Assembly (NCBI GenBank): GCA_023432465.1 | Contig: JAEYUO010000095.1 | Coordinates: 1 to 64,000 of the forward strand | Length of the DNA stretch: 64,000 bases | DNA from: Planctomycetota bacterium | GTDB taxonomy: Bacteria > Planctomycetota > Phycisphaerae > Phycisphaerales > UBA1924 | Reading direction: 5' to 3' | Notes under the pieces: model-generated | Databases searched by the model: none | Told to the model about the DNA's origin: nothing | Seen by the model: the letters and a program-made list of their open reading frames with translations, nothing else | Shown: positions 7,517-16,524 of the stretch, in pieces | Layout of the letters: each line of letters opens with the position of its first letter | How positions within the stretch are numbered: position 1 is the first letter of the stretch | Translations under genes and position numbers: made by a program

Positions 7517-9703
7517 ATGAGCGATGGCCCCTCCATTCTGCTCGAGTCGGCGCGCACGTATCTCGCCCGCGGGTACGCGGTCATCCCCGTGCCCGCGCGG
7601 AAGAAGATCCCCGTGCTCAAGGGCTGGACGGACCTGCGTCTTTCCGAGAGCGACCTGCCGTCGCACTTCAACGGCACCGGCAGCATCGGCGTGCTCTTGG
7701 GGGAACCGAGCGGCTGGCTCGTGGACGTCGACCTCGACTGCGAGGAGGCGGTGGCGCTTGCGCCCAAGTTCCTGCCGCCGACCGGCGCGATGTCCGGGCG
7801 GCCGGGCAAACCCGCGTCACACTGGTGGTACGTGTGCGAGGGGATGAAGACCCGAAAGCACCAGGACCCGGTGTCGAAGAAGATGATCGTGGAACTGCGG
7901 AGCACCGGGGCTCAGACGGTCGTCGGCCCGAGCATCCATCCCAGCGGGGAGCCGTACGACCCGCTCGACGGCGAACCCGCTGTGGTCGACGCCGGGGAAC
8001 TGGCTGCCGCCGTCGCGGCGCTGGCTGAGGCGGTCACCGAAGCACGGCACGGGCGCAGAGAAGCGATCGTTTCACAACCGCCGTCACTACGAAGCGATCG
8101 CTTGCCAGCGGGCGACGCTGTGCTCCGCCGCGCCGCGGCGTACCTGGACCGCATCCCACCAGCGATCTCCGGCTCGGGCGGGCACAGTCAGACCTACACG
8201 GCCGCGACGGCGATGGTGCACGGGTTCGTCCTCGATCCCGAGGCGGCGTTCTCGCTGCTGTGGGATCGGTACAACCCGCGGTGCGAGCCGCCGTGGTCTG
8301 AGAAAGAGCTGCGGCACAAGGTGACCGACGCCGCCAGCAAGCCGCATGACCGTCCGCTCGGCTGGCTCCGCGATGCTCAGAAAGCCGAGGACCTGGGCCG
8401 CGTGGACCTGTCGGGATTCATGGCAGCGCCGGCGAACGCGAGCGACGACACTGCTGCCCCGGACGACGACACGCCGGTCGATCCTGGCCCGCTTCCCGAG
8501 CGATACCTTGCGGTGCCTGGGTTCATCTCCGAGGTCATGGCGTTCAACAAGGAGACAGCGCACCGTTGGCAGCCGATGCTCGCGCTCGCCGGCGCGATGT
8601 GCCTTCAGGCTGTTCTTGCCGGGCGCAAGGTCCGCGACGAGCGCGGCAACCGCACGAATCTGTACGTCGTGTGCCTCGCGGGCTCTGGCTCGGGCAAGGA
8701 CAACGCCAGGCTCATCAACAAGGCGGTGCTCTTCAAGGCCGGTCTCAACGGGCTCGAGGGCAACGAGGATCTCGCCAGCGACGCCGGGCTGGTCACCGCC
8801 GTCGAGGCCGAGCCTGCGATCCTCTTCCAGATCGACGAGTTCGGGCGCTGGCTCCGCACCATTGGCGACCCGAAGAAGGCCCCGCACCTGTTCAACGTCA
8901 TCTCGACGCTGATGAAGATGTACTCGTCGGCGCGGAGCGTCTTCAAGGGCAAGGCCTATGCCGACGCCAAGCGCAACAAGGTGATCGACCAGCCGTGCGT
9001 CTCGCTCCTGGCGACGACCGCGCCCGAGCACTTCAAGCACGCGCTCACGCCCGACGCCATGAGCGACGGGTTCATGGCCCGGCTCATCGTGTTCGAGACC
9101 GGCGAGATGCCGCCGCGCGTGTGGCAGCCGGAGAAGGACCCGCCGCAATCGATCGTGGATGCGGCCACCTGGTGGGGCGCGTTCAACCCGGGCGGCAACC
9201 TCAGCCGCGAGCACCCCAAGCCGATGGTGGTTCCGACCACCGACGACGCCCGCGCCGTGTTCAACCGCCTCGCGGCGCTTGCCGACGCCGAGATGGAGCG
9301 CCCGCGCGAGGACCTGCGATCGATCTGGGCACGCGTCGAGGAGAAGGCCTGCCGCCTGGCGCTGATCTACGCCTGCTCCAAGAACCGCGAGAAGCCGGTC
9401 ATCGATGCCGACGCAGCCGAGTGGGCGTGCGGCCTGTCCGAGCACCTAACCCGCCGCGTCCTGTACCTCGCCCACGAGTATGTGTCGCAGGGCGAGTTCG
9501 ACGCCAAGCAGAAGGCCGTGCTCCGCGCGATGCGAACGGCGGGCGGACGCATGACCCGTTCGCAGATGTGCCGCGTGACCCAGCACCTGACCCAGCGCGA
9601 GCGGGACGAGGTGCTTGAGAATCTCAAGGAGACCGGCCGCTTGAAAGAAGGGGTCGAGCCGACCGCCGGGCGGTCAAGGAGGGTGTATGAACTCCTGCCG
9701 TAG
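7517..9703 (+). CDS. Primase-polymerase / DUF3987 replication protein
   Basis: The 728-aa product joins two parts. The N-terminus is a bifunctional primase-polymerase domain: 'GY.VIPVPA.KK.P', an acidic DVDLD motif (70-74) and a later conserved pocket segment. Residues from about 340 form a DUF3987-like helicase/ATPase part with a P-loop GSGSGKDN (about 389-396) and a conserved FQIDEFGRW acidic motif. A winged-helix-like tail (GGRMTRSQMCRVTQHLTQRE) ends the protein. It probably initiates phage DNA replication. The second module uses an unrelated helicase half in the same slot (57226). Confidence 0.75.
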   Translation: MSDGPSILLESARTYLARGYAVIPVPARKKIPVLKGWTDLRLSESDLPSHFNGTGSIGVLLGEPSGWLVDVDLDCEEAVALAPKFLPPTGAMSGRPGKPASHWWYVCEGMKTRKHQDPVSKKMIVELRSTGAQTVVGPSIHPSGEPYDPLDGEPAVVDAGELAAAVAALAEAVTEARHGRREAIVSQPPSLRSDRLPAGDAVLRRAAAYLDRIPPAISGSGGHSQTYTAATAMVHGFVLDPEAAFSLLWDRYNPRCEPPWSEKELRHKVTDAASKPHDRPLGWLRDAQKAEDLGRVDLSGFMAAPANASDDTAAPDDDTPVDPGPLPERYLAVPGFISEVMAFNKETAHRWQPMLALAGAMCLQAVLAGRKVRDERGNRTNLYVVCLAGSGSGKDNARLINKAVLFKAGLNGLEGNEDLASDAGLVTAVEAEPAILFQIDEFGRWLRTIGDPKKAPHLFNVISTLMKMYSSARSVFKGKAYADAKRNKVIDQPCVSLLATTAPEHFKHALTPDAMSDGFMARLIVFETGEMPPRVWQPEKDPPQSIVDAATWWGAFNPGGNLSREHPKPMVVPTTDDARAVFNRLAALADAEMERPREDLRSIWARVEEKACRLALIYACSKNREKPVIDADAAEWACGLSEHLTRRVLYLAHEYVSQGEFDAKQKAVLRAMRTAGGRMTRSQMCRVTQHLTQRERDEVLENLKETGRLKEGVEPTAGRSRRVYELLP

Positions 9704-10300
9704 CAGGTCAGAAACGCGGGTTGGCTGTGGTCGGACCCTTCTTTCACATTCTTCACGCGCGATCTCTCGGGCGGGCGGGAAGGGAGCAGAGAAGGAGGGG
9801 TTGAAGAAAGTGAAAGAAGGTATCTCTCTCCTTTCTATACCTTCCCCCACCCCTCCCCCGTCCCCCTGCATCCCCACGTCAGCGCCCATGCAGGTCGTGT
9901 GCCAGGCCGCGCCTAGCGGGAGCCTTACGGCCGGAAGCCTTACGGGAGGGGAGGCGGATGGCGTTAGGTACTTCCCGGGCCAGATCGCGTCGCTTGGCCC
10001 GCGGGAACAGCCGCGCTTGGCGACAGAGTTTGTTTCGTCCGTCCGAGCGCGGGGCGGCCCCGTGGCGGGGTTGGTACGCCTCGCCGCCAGTGACGCGACG
10101 TGGGCCAACGTGGGCGGACCCGTGGCCAACGGGCGCGGCCCGTAGCGCGGGGGGAATCGGGGCGCTAATCGCTCCCGGACGGGCCTGTCGCCCGAGCGAT
10201 CCAGCCAACCAGCGATCCACCGATCCCCGGACCCACCGCATGTGCGGCGGGCCACCACGACGCCCCATGCGCCGCGCCGGCGCTCACGACGGAGATCGCT
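9704..10300. other. Long intergenic region between primase and ParB-methyltransferase
   Basis: No gene with a credible ribosome site is visible here; long open frames exist on both strands but are typical of this GC content. The stretch is rich in purine/pyrimidine runs (about 9765-9870) and in ACGTGGGCC/GGCCAACG-like words (10100-10145). It contains the conserved element at 9955-10045. An origin, packaging site or regulatory leader is possible. Confidence 0.5.
9955..10045 (+). other. Conserved element upstream of ParB-methyltransferase, copy 1
   Basis: TAGGTACTTCC, a 21-nt divergent spacer, GCCCGCGGGAACAGCCGC, then GAGTTTGTTTCG occur here and at 59806-59895 with identical spacing and no indels. 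The flanking DNA is not alignable. In one forward frame many differences are synonymous (for example TCG/AGC for Ser), so a short coding segment (REQP...TEFVS) cannot be excluded. Alternatives are a replication origin, a packaging site or a leader RNA. Confidence 0.5.
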
Positions 10301-11671
10301 ATGAACATCGAAACGCTTCCCATCGACGCGGTTCACGAGTACGACCGCAACCCCCGCACCATCAACGACGCCGCCATCGACGCGGTGGCCAAGAGCATCG
10401 AGGCGTTCGGCTTCAAGGTGCCGATCCTGATCGACGCCGAAGGCGTGATCATCGCCGGTCACACGCGGCTTCGAGCAGCGCGGAAGCTCGGGCTCAAGGA
10501 GGTGCCGACCATCCGCGCCGATGATCTGACGCCGGAACAGGTCAAGGCCCTGCGCATCGCCGACAACAAGGTCGCCACGCTGACGTCGTGGGACATGGAA
10601 CTCCTGCCGCTTGAGCTCGCCGACCTCAAGGGCATGGACTTCGACCTCGCGCTGCTCGGCTTCAGCGCCGAGGACCTCAGCGCCATCATGGCCCCCGCGG
10701 GCAGCGAGGGTTTGACCGATCCCGATGACGTGCCGGGCGCACCGGACGCAGCGACGACGGTGCCCGGCGACATCTGGGTGCTGGGCAATCACCGGCTGAT
10801 GTGCGGCGACTCGTCCAGGCCCGAGGACCTGGACCGCCTGCTCGATGGCCAGCCGATCCACCTCGTGAATACGGACCCGCCGTACAACGTGAAGGTCGAG
10901 CCGCGCTCGAACAACGCGATCGTCGCTGGCCTGAGCTCGTTCGCGCTGCCCGGCAAGGCAGACCAGCACGACCAGCAAAGCGCCGACCTCAACCGCTATC
11001 CCGAGAAGAATCGTGCCACGCACAAGAAGCTCCGGGCCAAGGACCGGCCGCTCGCCAACGACTTCGTCTCCGACGACGAGTTCGACCGGCTGCTCGCGGC
11101 GTGGTTCGGCAACATCACTCGCGTGCTGATCCCCGGAGGCACGTTCTACATCTGGGGCGGCTACGCCAACTGCGGCAACTACCCGCCGGTGCTAAAGCGC
11201 TGCGAGCTCTACTTCGCCCAGGCGATCATCTGGATTAAGGAGCACCCGGTCCTCACGCGGAAGGACTTCATGGGGAACCACGAGTGGTGCTTTTATGGCT
11301 GGAAGGAAGGCGCGGCTCACCGCTTCTTCGGGCCCGCCAACGTGCCGGACACCTGGTCGATCAAGAAGGTCAACCCGCAGAGCATGGTCCACCTCACGGA
11401 GAAGCCCGTGGAACTCGCGCGGCGTGCCATCGAGTTCTCGTCGCGGCCCGGCGAGAACGTGCTCGACCTGTTTGGCGGGAGCGGCTCCACGCTCATCGGC
11501 GCGGAGATGACCGGGCGGCACGCGTTCCTCATGGAGCTCGACGCGCTCTACTGCGATGTCATCGTGCAGCGTTGGGAGAAGTTCACGGGCCGCAAGGCGG
11601 AGCGACTCCCGGCAAAGGGTGTGGCCGAAGAGAAAGCCCCGACGCGCGTCGCGGCTGGGAGCAAGGCGTGA
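10301..11671 (+). CDS. ParB-domain DNA methyltransferase fusion
   Basis: The 456-aa protein has an N-terminal ParB-like nuclease/NTPase fold (IDAVHEYDRNPRTIND and GHTRLRAARKLG) followed by an N6-adenine/N4-cytosine DNA methyltransferase. The catalytic DPPY lies at 192-195 and the SAM-binding FGGSGS at 391-396, so the order is beta-class. Such fusions are common phage enzymes that modify viral DNA against host restriction. An 'ggagatcgct' leader precedes the ATG. The homologue at 60081 has the same layout. The specificity cannot be read from sequence. Confidence 0.85.
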   Translation: MNIETLPIDAVHEYDRNPRTINDAAIDAVAKSIEAFGFKVPILIDAEGVIIAGHTRLRAARKLGLKEVPTIRADDLTPEQVKALRIADNKVATLTSWDMELLPLELADLKGMDFDLALLGFSAEDLSAIMAPAGSEGLTDPDDVPGAPDAATTVPGDIWVLGNHRLMCGDSSRPEDLDRLLDGQPIHLVNTDPPYNVKVEPRSNNAIVAGLSSFALPGKADQHDQQSADLNRYPEKNRATHKKLRAKDRPLANDFVSDDEFDRLLAAWFGNITRVLIPGGTFYIWGGYANCGNYPPVLKRCELYFAQAIIWIKEHPVLTRKDFMGNHEWCFYGWKEGAAHRFFGPANVPDTWSIKKVNPQSMVHLTEKPVELARRAIEFSSRPGENVLDLFGGSGSTLIGAEMTGRHAFLMELDALYCDVIVQRWEKFTGRKAERLPAKGVAEEKAPTRVAAGSKA

Positions 11672-11679
11672 TGAACGCC

Positions 11680-11949
11680 TCACTCGTCGTCGAGCGTGGG
11701 CAGAGCGCCGTCGGTCGCTTCGTCCCATTCAAGGGCGTAGCGCTCGGCGATGTCCTCGAGGTCGTGCTCGGTGAGGTAGTCGGCCGTCTTGCGCCCTTGG
11801 CAGGCGGCGGCAGCCCGCGCCAGGTCCGTCCATTCCTCGATGGTGAGCATCCGGTCCTGCCGTGCGCCGAGAAGGTACAAGGCGGCCTGCAGCACGGCCT
11901 CGAGTTGCGCTTGGGTCGGCGCGGGCTGGGGAGCCGGGGTGGCGCTCAT
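11680..11949 (-). CDS. Small acidic protein, unknown function
   Basis: This 89-aa minus-strand product opens with a Pro/Ala/Gln-rich segment, continues with amphipathic helices, and ends in an acidic tail (PTLDDE). It is the last gene of a five-gene minus-strand block that runs against the surrounding phage operons. It lies 3 bp from the winged-helix gene upstream of it, so the two are cotranscribed. No family is recognised. Confidence 0.55.
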   Translation of the reverse strand: MSATPAPQPAPTQAQLEAVLQAALYLLGARQDRMLTIEEWTDLARAAAACQGRKTADYLTEHDLEDIAERYALEWDEATDGALPTLDDE

Positions 11950-11952
11950 GGA

Positions 11953-12480
11953 TCAGGCTCCCTTCCCCGCGACGAAGACGCCGCGTTCGTGCTTCCTGAA
12001 GCGAGCGGCGGTCCCCTTGGCGGCGATCTCGCGGATGATGGCGGCGTAGAGCGTGGCCTCGGGGGTCTTGCCGCCGGGGCTGGTCCAGAGTTTCTTGGCC
12101 TCCATCGCCGCGATCATCTCCTTGGCCCGCATCGGAACCTCGCTCGCGGCGAGCACCTGCGCCGCCGCGTCGAGGGCGCTGACGCGCTTGGGCTTGGGCT
12201 CCTTTGCGGGCTTCGGGGCCTTCGGCGTCTTGGGGGTCTTCTCGCCCTTCGACTTCTTGCTCTTGGCGGCCGCGCCCAGGTTCGCGTTGTTGGCGACCTC
12301 CTTGTCGCTGGGGACCTCGTGGTCCTGCTTCCCGCTCTCCAATCGGTCGTTGATCTCAGCAAGCGCCGCCTTGCGGAGGCGGTCTGTCTTGGCGGCACCC
12401 TCGGCGCGGGCGGCGCTCTTGGACATCTTCGGGGTGCGGGGGGTGCGGGGCTTGGCGGGCTTCTTCGTCTTCGTGCTCAT
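11953..12480 (-). CDS. Lys-rich protein with C-terminal HARE-HTH winged helix
   Basis: About 175 aa. The N-terminal two-thirds is a low-complexity Lys/Pro/Ala tail of the histone-H1-like kind (KPAKPRTPRTPK, KTPKTPKAPKPAK). The last 70 residues (SALDAAAQVLAASEVPMRAK through RGVFVA) fit the HARE-HTH winged helix also seen in RpoE delta and some restriction proteins. I chose the second ATG because a GGAG is 6 nt before it, whereas the first ATG overlaps that GGAG. It may compact DNA or act as a regulator. It is unusual in a phage. Confidence 0.7.
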   Translation of the reverse strand: MSTKTKKPAKPRTPRTPKMSKSAARAEGAAKTDRLRKAALAEINDRLESGKQDHEVPSDKEVANNANLGAAAKSKKSKGEKTPKTPKAPKPAKEPKPKRVSALDAAAQVLAASEVPMRAKEMIAAMEAKKLWTSPGGKTPEATLYAAIIREIAAKGTAARFRKHERGVFVAGKGA

Positions 12481-12573
12481 GGTCATCTCCGAACTGGGGG
12501 TTGGAACTCCCGTCGCACATCGCGGCGGGGAAGCGTGGTCGTCGCGGTTCCCCGCGACGCCGCGTGGTGCGTG

Positions 12574-12858
12574 TCAGCAGCCCGCGACTCGCTCGATCTC
12601 ATTCATCACGTCGTGGATCATCGAGTTGGTGGCGGCGGGGCGTCCGTGACGGTCGGTCCCGTATACGTGCGTGGCGACGATGCAGGCCTTGGCGTACCGG
12701 GCCTCGCGGCTCTCAGCGCGTCCGAACTCCGCCAGCACGTTGTCATGCTTGCCCTCGCTACGGGTGAACCGCTGGATGCTCACGGTCGCGCCTGCGTCGG
12801 TGCGGGCGATCTTGATGTCCTCTTCGAAGCCTTCGATCACGATCGTCTTGATGGTCAT
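12574..12858 (-). CDS. Small phage protein, unknown function
   Basis: A 94-aa protein with a strand-rich start (MTIKTIVIEGFEEDIKIA) and a helical end (IHDVMNEIERVAGC). An AAGGAG ribosome site is 7 nt before the ATG, which supports the start. It belongs to the minus-strand block between the methyltransferase and terminase genes. I recognise no family. Confidence 0.6.
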   Translation of the reverse strand: MTIKTIVIEGFEEDIKIARTDAGATVSIQRFTRSEGKHDNVLAEFGRAESREARYAKACIVATHVYGTDRHGRPAATNSMIHDVMNEIERVAGC

Positions 12859-12894
12859 TGCTGTGCTCCTTCGGGGTGGGTTGTCGGCGTGCGT

Positions 12895-13158
12895 TCACTC
12901 GGCGTCGTTCAGAAATGCCTCGACGTGCTCGGGATCCATGTTGCTGAGGAATCCGACCAGGTCGATCAGGTCGCTGCGGACCTTCCCGAGGCTTCCCGCG
13001 AAGCCCCAGTTGCGTGGGTCGGCCTTCGCCCCCTCGGCGTGCTTGTCGAGTTCCATCTGCAGCACATCCATCAGGCGGGCGATGTCGTTCTGCCTCGCGG
13101 CGTAGGTCTGGGCGGCGGTCGGTTCGGTCTTCGTGGTCTTGGTCGTGCGCTTGTTCAT
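12895..13158 (-). CDS. Small helical phage protein, unknown function
   Basis: The 87-aa product has a Lys/Thr-rich first 13 residues (MNKRTTKTTKTEP), then long amphipathic helices ending in HVEAFLNDAE. An AGGAG site is 7 nt before the ATG. The basic N-terminal tail is shared in style with the neighbouring minus-strand gene (MNAKKTTKTS) and with the winged-helix protein, so the block may encode a set of DNA-associated proteins. That last point is inference. Confidence 0.6.
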   Translation of the reverse strand: MNKRTTKTTKTEPTAAQTYAARQNDIARLMDVLQMELDKHAEGAKADPRNWGFAGSLGKVRSDLIDLVGFLSNMDPEHVEAFLNDAE

Positions 13159-13197
13159 GCTTCTGCTCCTATGCGAATGGGTGGTCGGTTAAACAGC

Positions 13198-13220
13198 GAA
13201 GCCCGCATTTCGCGGGCTTC
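13198..13220 (-). terminator. Hairpin at the end of a minus-strand gene
   Basis: GAAGCCCGC and GCGGGCTTC form a perfect 9-bp stem with loop ATTTC. It overlaps the stop codon of the minus-strand gene ending at 13219. On that strand it is followed by GCTGTTTAACC, a weak T-rich tail. It is probably a terminator or mRNA-stabilising hairpin between two minus-strand genes. Confidence 0.6.
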
Positions 13221-13527
13221 AGGTCGTCGGCAGTTCAGGATTTCGCGGGCTTGTCGGGGCCTCTTCTCGTGCCGCCTCGCGGCACGCATCCGTTCGCCCT
13301 TGGCGGTAACCCGTGTGCAGGCCCTCGTGGTACCCGGCCTCAAAGGCGTGGCGGACCAGGTCGCGGATCGACCAGACCGGGATCTCGTGGAAGTCGAGGC
13401 CGTCGCTCTTGCGGGTTTCCAGGGTTTCGAGCAAGAGCTCGACCTTGGCCCATTCCATCTCGGCGTCGATCGCCTTCTGCTTGCTGATCCCGTCGAGGCT
13501 GGTCTTGGTGGTCTTCTTGGCGTTCAT
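13219..13527 (-). CDS. Small helical phage protein, unknown function
   Basis: The 102-aa protein begins with MNAKKTTKTSLDG and has long amphipathic helices (KQKAIDAEMEWAKVELLLE). The ATG at 13527 was chosen over a longer frame because a GGAG lies 9 nt upstream and the N-terminus then matches the style of the next gene in the block. It is the first gene of the minus-strand block, divergent from the terminase operon across about 160 bp that must hold both promoters. No family recognised. Confidence 0.6.
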   Translation of the reverse strand: MNAKKTTKTSLDGISKQKAIDAEMEWAKVELLLETLETRKSDGLDFHEIPVWSIRDLVRHAFEAGYHEGLHTGYRQGRTDACREAAREEAPTSPRNPELPTT

Positions 13528-13688
13528 CGTCGTGGTCTCCGTCGCGTGCGGCCATCCCGCTCGCGTGTGACACACATTCGTCGGCATCTGGCCAACAGGC
13601 AAGGCGTTGGGGCTGCATTTCTCGATGATTCTGCGACATGTGGGCAACTCTGCCGCCCATGTGGGCAAGTGCGCGCGGGAGGTCCGCG

Positions 13689-13937
13689 ATGACTCCCGAA
13701 CACGCGCCTAGTTCTGGGCCAGCGGCGGGGGGGCAGGGAATGTCCCGGCTCAACCCGGCGGCGATGCCCGTGGCGGACGCCGCCCGCGTGCTCACCCGGC
13801 TTGGCGGCAAACCCGTGACCGAAGCGATGCTCCGCGTCGACATCGATGCGGGCGCGCCGACCAACGCCGACGGCAGCGTCAACCTCGTGCACTACGCCGC
13901 GTGGCTCGTGAAGGAGATGTCCGCAGGTGGCGATTGA
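13689..13937 (+). CDS. Small protein upstream of terminase (terminase small-subunit position)
   Basis: About 82 aa, starting at an ATG 6 nt after GGAGG; a second ATG at 13740 is also possible. The core (PVADAARVLTRLGGKPVTEA) looks like a helix-turn-helix. A related segment appears at the start of the next gene. Its position immediately before, and overlapping, the large terminase makes a small-terminase or DNA-recognition role plausible, but no family match is clear. Confidence 0.5.
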   Translation: MTPEHAPSSGPAAGGQGMSRLNPAAMPVADAARVLTRLGGKPVTEAMLRVDIDAGAPTNADGSVNLVHYAAWLVKEMSAGGD

Positions 13938-16212
13938 CCCGCGCAAACTCAAGCCCGGCGAACTCGCGCGGCTGCTCAACAGCACGACGCTGGGCGAGGT
14001 GATCAGCGAGCGACAGCTCCACCGGCATCGCACGCGCGCGGGGTTCCGCGTCGCGGCCGACGGCGATGCGGGCAAGGTTGATCTGTTCCGATACGTGGCG
14101 TGGCTGGCGACCACGCGGCACGAGGCGATCGCCGATGCTGCCAATGCGCCCGAAGGTCTAACGGGTTACGACGCGATGAAGGAGCGTGCTCGTCTCCGCA
14201 ACGCGATGCTGTCGCTGTCGGGACGGGACATTGGTGATCTGCCGTCGGTTGCGGACCCGGCCAGGCGAGATCGAGCCGCGCGGGACTTCCGGTACTTCTG
14301 CGAGGCGTACTTCCCGCAGACGTTCCACCTCAAGTGGTCGGATGACCATCTCAAGGTCATCGCCAAGATCGAACAGGCGGTGCTCGAGGGCGGGCTCTTT
14401 GCGATGGCGATGCCCCGCGGCTCGGGCAAGACCTCGCTGTGCGAGATCGCGTGTCTGTGGGCGCTGGTGTACGGGCACCGAGAGTTCGTGGCGCTCGTGG
14501 GTTCGGACGAAGAGCACGCGGCGGGGATGCTGGACTCGATCAAGGCGGAGCTGGAAAACAGCGAGATCCTCGGCGGCGACTTCCCAGAGGTCTGCCACCC
14601 GATCCGCTCGCTCGAAGGCATCCACCAGCGGGCTTCAGGGCAGCTCTACCAAGGCAAGCAGACCCACATTGGGTGGACCGCCCGAGAGATCGTGCTGCCC
14701 ACGATCCCGGGCTCCGCAGCATCGGGGGCGATCATCCGTGTCGCGGGGATCACGGGCCGCATCCGTGGCATGAAGCACAAGCGTGTCGACGGTGTGAGCG
14801 TCCGCCCGTCGCTGGTGCTGATCGACGACCCCCAGACCGACGAAAGCGCCCGTTCGCCGTCCCAGTGCGCCAACCGCGAGCGCATTCTCGCCGGTGCAAT
14901 CCTCGGCATGGCCGGACCCGGACGGAAGATCGCCGGCCTGATGACGCTGACGGTGGTCCGCCCTGATGATCTGGCGGACCGCATTCTCGATCGCGAAAAG
15001 CACCCGCAGTGGCAGGGCGAGCGGACGAAGATGGTCTATGCGTTTCCCAAGAGTGACAAACTCTGGGCCGAGTACGCTCGCGTTCGGGCCGAGGGGCTCC
15101 GCGCCGATCGCGGGATCATCGATGCTACGGCGTTCTACGGCAAGCACCGGATGGCGATGGACGAGGGGGCGGTTATCGCCTGGCCGGAGCGGTTCAACCA
15201 CGACGAGTTGTCGGCCGTGCAGCACGCCATGAATCTCCGGCTGCAGAACGAGGCCGCGTTCTTCGCCGAGTACCAGAACGAGCCGCTGCCGGAGGTTGAG
15301 GTCGCCGACGACCTTCTGAGCGCCGACCAGATCGCAGCAAAGGTGAACGGGCACGCCCGCGGGCTTGTCCCGCTCGGGTGCTCGCACCTGACGATGTTCG
15401 TGGATGTGCAGGGCAAGGCACTGTTCTACGTCGTGGCCGCCTGGGGAGACGACTTCACCGGGCACATCATCGACTATGGCACCGAACCGGATCAGAAGCA
15501 GGCGTACTTCACGCTCCGGGATGTGCGTCGCACGCTCGGTGCCGCGTCGCCCCGCGCCGGCGTGGAGGGTGCGATCTACGGCGGCCTGGAGCGGCTCATC
15601 GAGGCAACGGTTGCTCGCGAGTGGCGGCGCGACGACGGCGCGATGGTGCGGATCGACCGATGCCTGATCGACGCCAACTGGGGATCATCTACCGACGTCG
15701 TCTACCAGTTCTGCCGCCAGAGCCAGCATGCCAGCGTGCTGACGCCCAGCCACGGCCGCTATGTCGGCGCGAGCAGTCTCCCCTTCAGCGACTACAAGCG
15801 CAAACGCGGCGAGCGGGTCGGCTTGAACTGGCGTGTGCCGGTGGTAACCGGGAAGCGCGCGGTGCGGCACGTCCTGTTCGATACCAACTACTGGAAGAGC
15901 TTTGTGCACGCGCGTCTTGCCGTGCCAATGGGCGATCCCGGTGGGCTTTCGCTGTTTGGACAGAAGCCGGAGCCGCATCGGCTGCTGTCGGAACACCTCA
16001 CCAGCGAATACCGCGTTCGGACCGAGGGCCGGGGCCGCACTGTTGACGAGTGGAAGCTCAGGGTCGAAGGGCTGGACAACCACTGGTTTGACGGGCTGGT
16101 CGGCACAGCCGTCGCTGCGTCCATGCAGGGCGCGGTGCTCTTTGGCACGGACCACAAGGTCACCGTCCGACCTCGGATCAAGCTCTCGCAGCTTCGAGGA
16201 GGCCGTCGATGA
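13927..16212 (+). CDS. Terminase large subunit (GpA-like)
   Basis: The 761-aa protein is the packaging motor. It shows an ATPase domain with PRGSGKT (163-169), a Walker B strand LVLIDDP (296-302) and a C-terminal nuclease-like domain with TMFVDVQG (acidic, RNase H-like) and 'DANWG'. The size and order fit lambda GpA-type terminases. The first about 60 residues form an extra helix-turn-helix-like segment. A GTG start is preceded by AAGGAG and overlaps the upstream gene. It translocates DNA into the prohead through the portal encoded downstream. Confidence 0.9.
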   Translation: MAIDPRKLKPGELARLLNSTTLGEVISERQLHRHRTRAGFRVAADGDAGKVDLFRYVAWLATTRHEAIADAANAPEGLTGYDAMKERARLRNAMLSLSGRDIGDLPSVADPARRDRAARDFRYFCEAYFPQTFHLKWSDDHLKVIAKIEQAVLEGGLFAMAMPRGSGKTSLCEIACLWALVYGHREFVALVGSDEEHAAGMLDSIKAELENSEILGGDFPEVCHPIRSLEGIHQRASGQLYQGKQTHIGWTAREIVLPTIPGSAASGAIIRVAGITGRIRGMKHKRVDGVSVRPSLVLIDDPQTDESARSPSQCANRERILAGAILGMAGPGRKIAGLMTLTVVRPDDLADRILDREKHPQWQGERTKMVYAFPKSDKLWAEYARVRAEGLRADRGIIDATAFYGKHRMAMDEGAVIAWPERFNHDELSAVQHAMNLRLQNEAAFFAEYQNEPLPEVEVADDLLSADQIAAKVNGHARGLVPLGCSHLTMFVDVQGKALFYVVAAWGDDFTGHIIDYGTEPDQKQAYFTLRDVRRTLGAASPRAGVEGAIYGGLERLIEATVAREWRRDDGAMVRIDRCLIDANWGSSTDVVYQFCRQSQHASVLTPSHGRYVGASSLPFSDYKRKRGERVGLNWRVPVVTGKRAVRHVLFDTNYWKSFVHARLAVPMGDPGGLSLFGQKPEPHRLLSEHLTSEYRVRTEGRGRTVDEWKLRVEGLDNHWFDGLVGTAVAASMQGAVLFGTDHKVTVRPRIKLSQLRGGRR

Positions 16213-16397
16213 GCACCCCGCGCGAGGCCCCGCGACCTCTGAAGCAAGAAGCCCGCGGGCTGATATGTCCAAAGTGCGGGTGTCGCCACTTTGAGGTGCT
16301 CTACACCCGCGCCGCACCTGGCGGTGCAGTGCGACGCCGCCGTGCCTGCCGTCACTGCGGTCGCCGCGTGACGACCCATGAACGCATCGGCGGCTGA
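16209..16397 (+). CDS. NrdR-like zinc-ribbon protein
   Basis: This 62-aa protein is essentially one zinc ribbon: CPKCGCRHFEVLYTR, then RRRRACRHCGRRVTTHERI. That pattern matches the N-terminal ribbon of NrdR, without the ATP-cone domain. The start overlaps the terminase stop (ATGA). Small stand-alone ribbons of this kind are frequent next to phage terminases, where they may help DNA recognition or transcription. Function is inferred from the fold only. Confidence 0.7.
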   Translation: MSTPREAPRPLKQEARGLICPKCGCRHFEVLYTRAAPGGAVRRRRACRHCGRRVTTHERIGG

Positions 16398-16524
16398 CTG
16401 TGCATCTTGGTTCTACCGGTGGCATTGGTTGCGCCAAAACAGGTTACGACGCGCGCAGAGCGATCCGCTTTTGCATAGGTAGCACGTAACGACGGGCTTC
16501 CACTCGCACGTCCCACGACACCCG

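Noticed and set aside
9687..10145. Possible 85-152-aa protein in the intergenic region
   Set aside because: Apart from the short conserved REQP...TEFVS part there is no ribosome site or conserved start, and the rest is low-complexity. Listed as a conserved element instead.
11284..13692. An 802-codon plus-strand open frame across the minus-strand block
   Set aside because: It overlaps the end of the methyltransferase gene and five small minus-strand genes that each have good ribosome sites; its Gly/Leu/Arg-rich product looks antisense.
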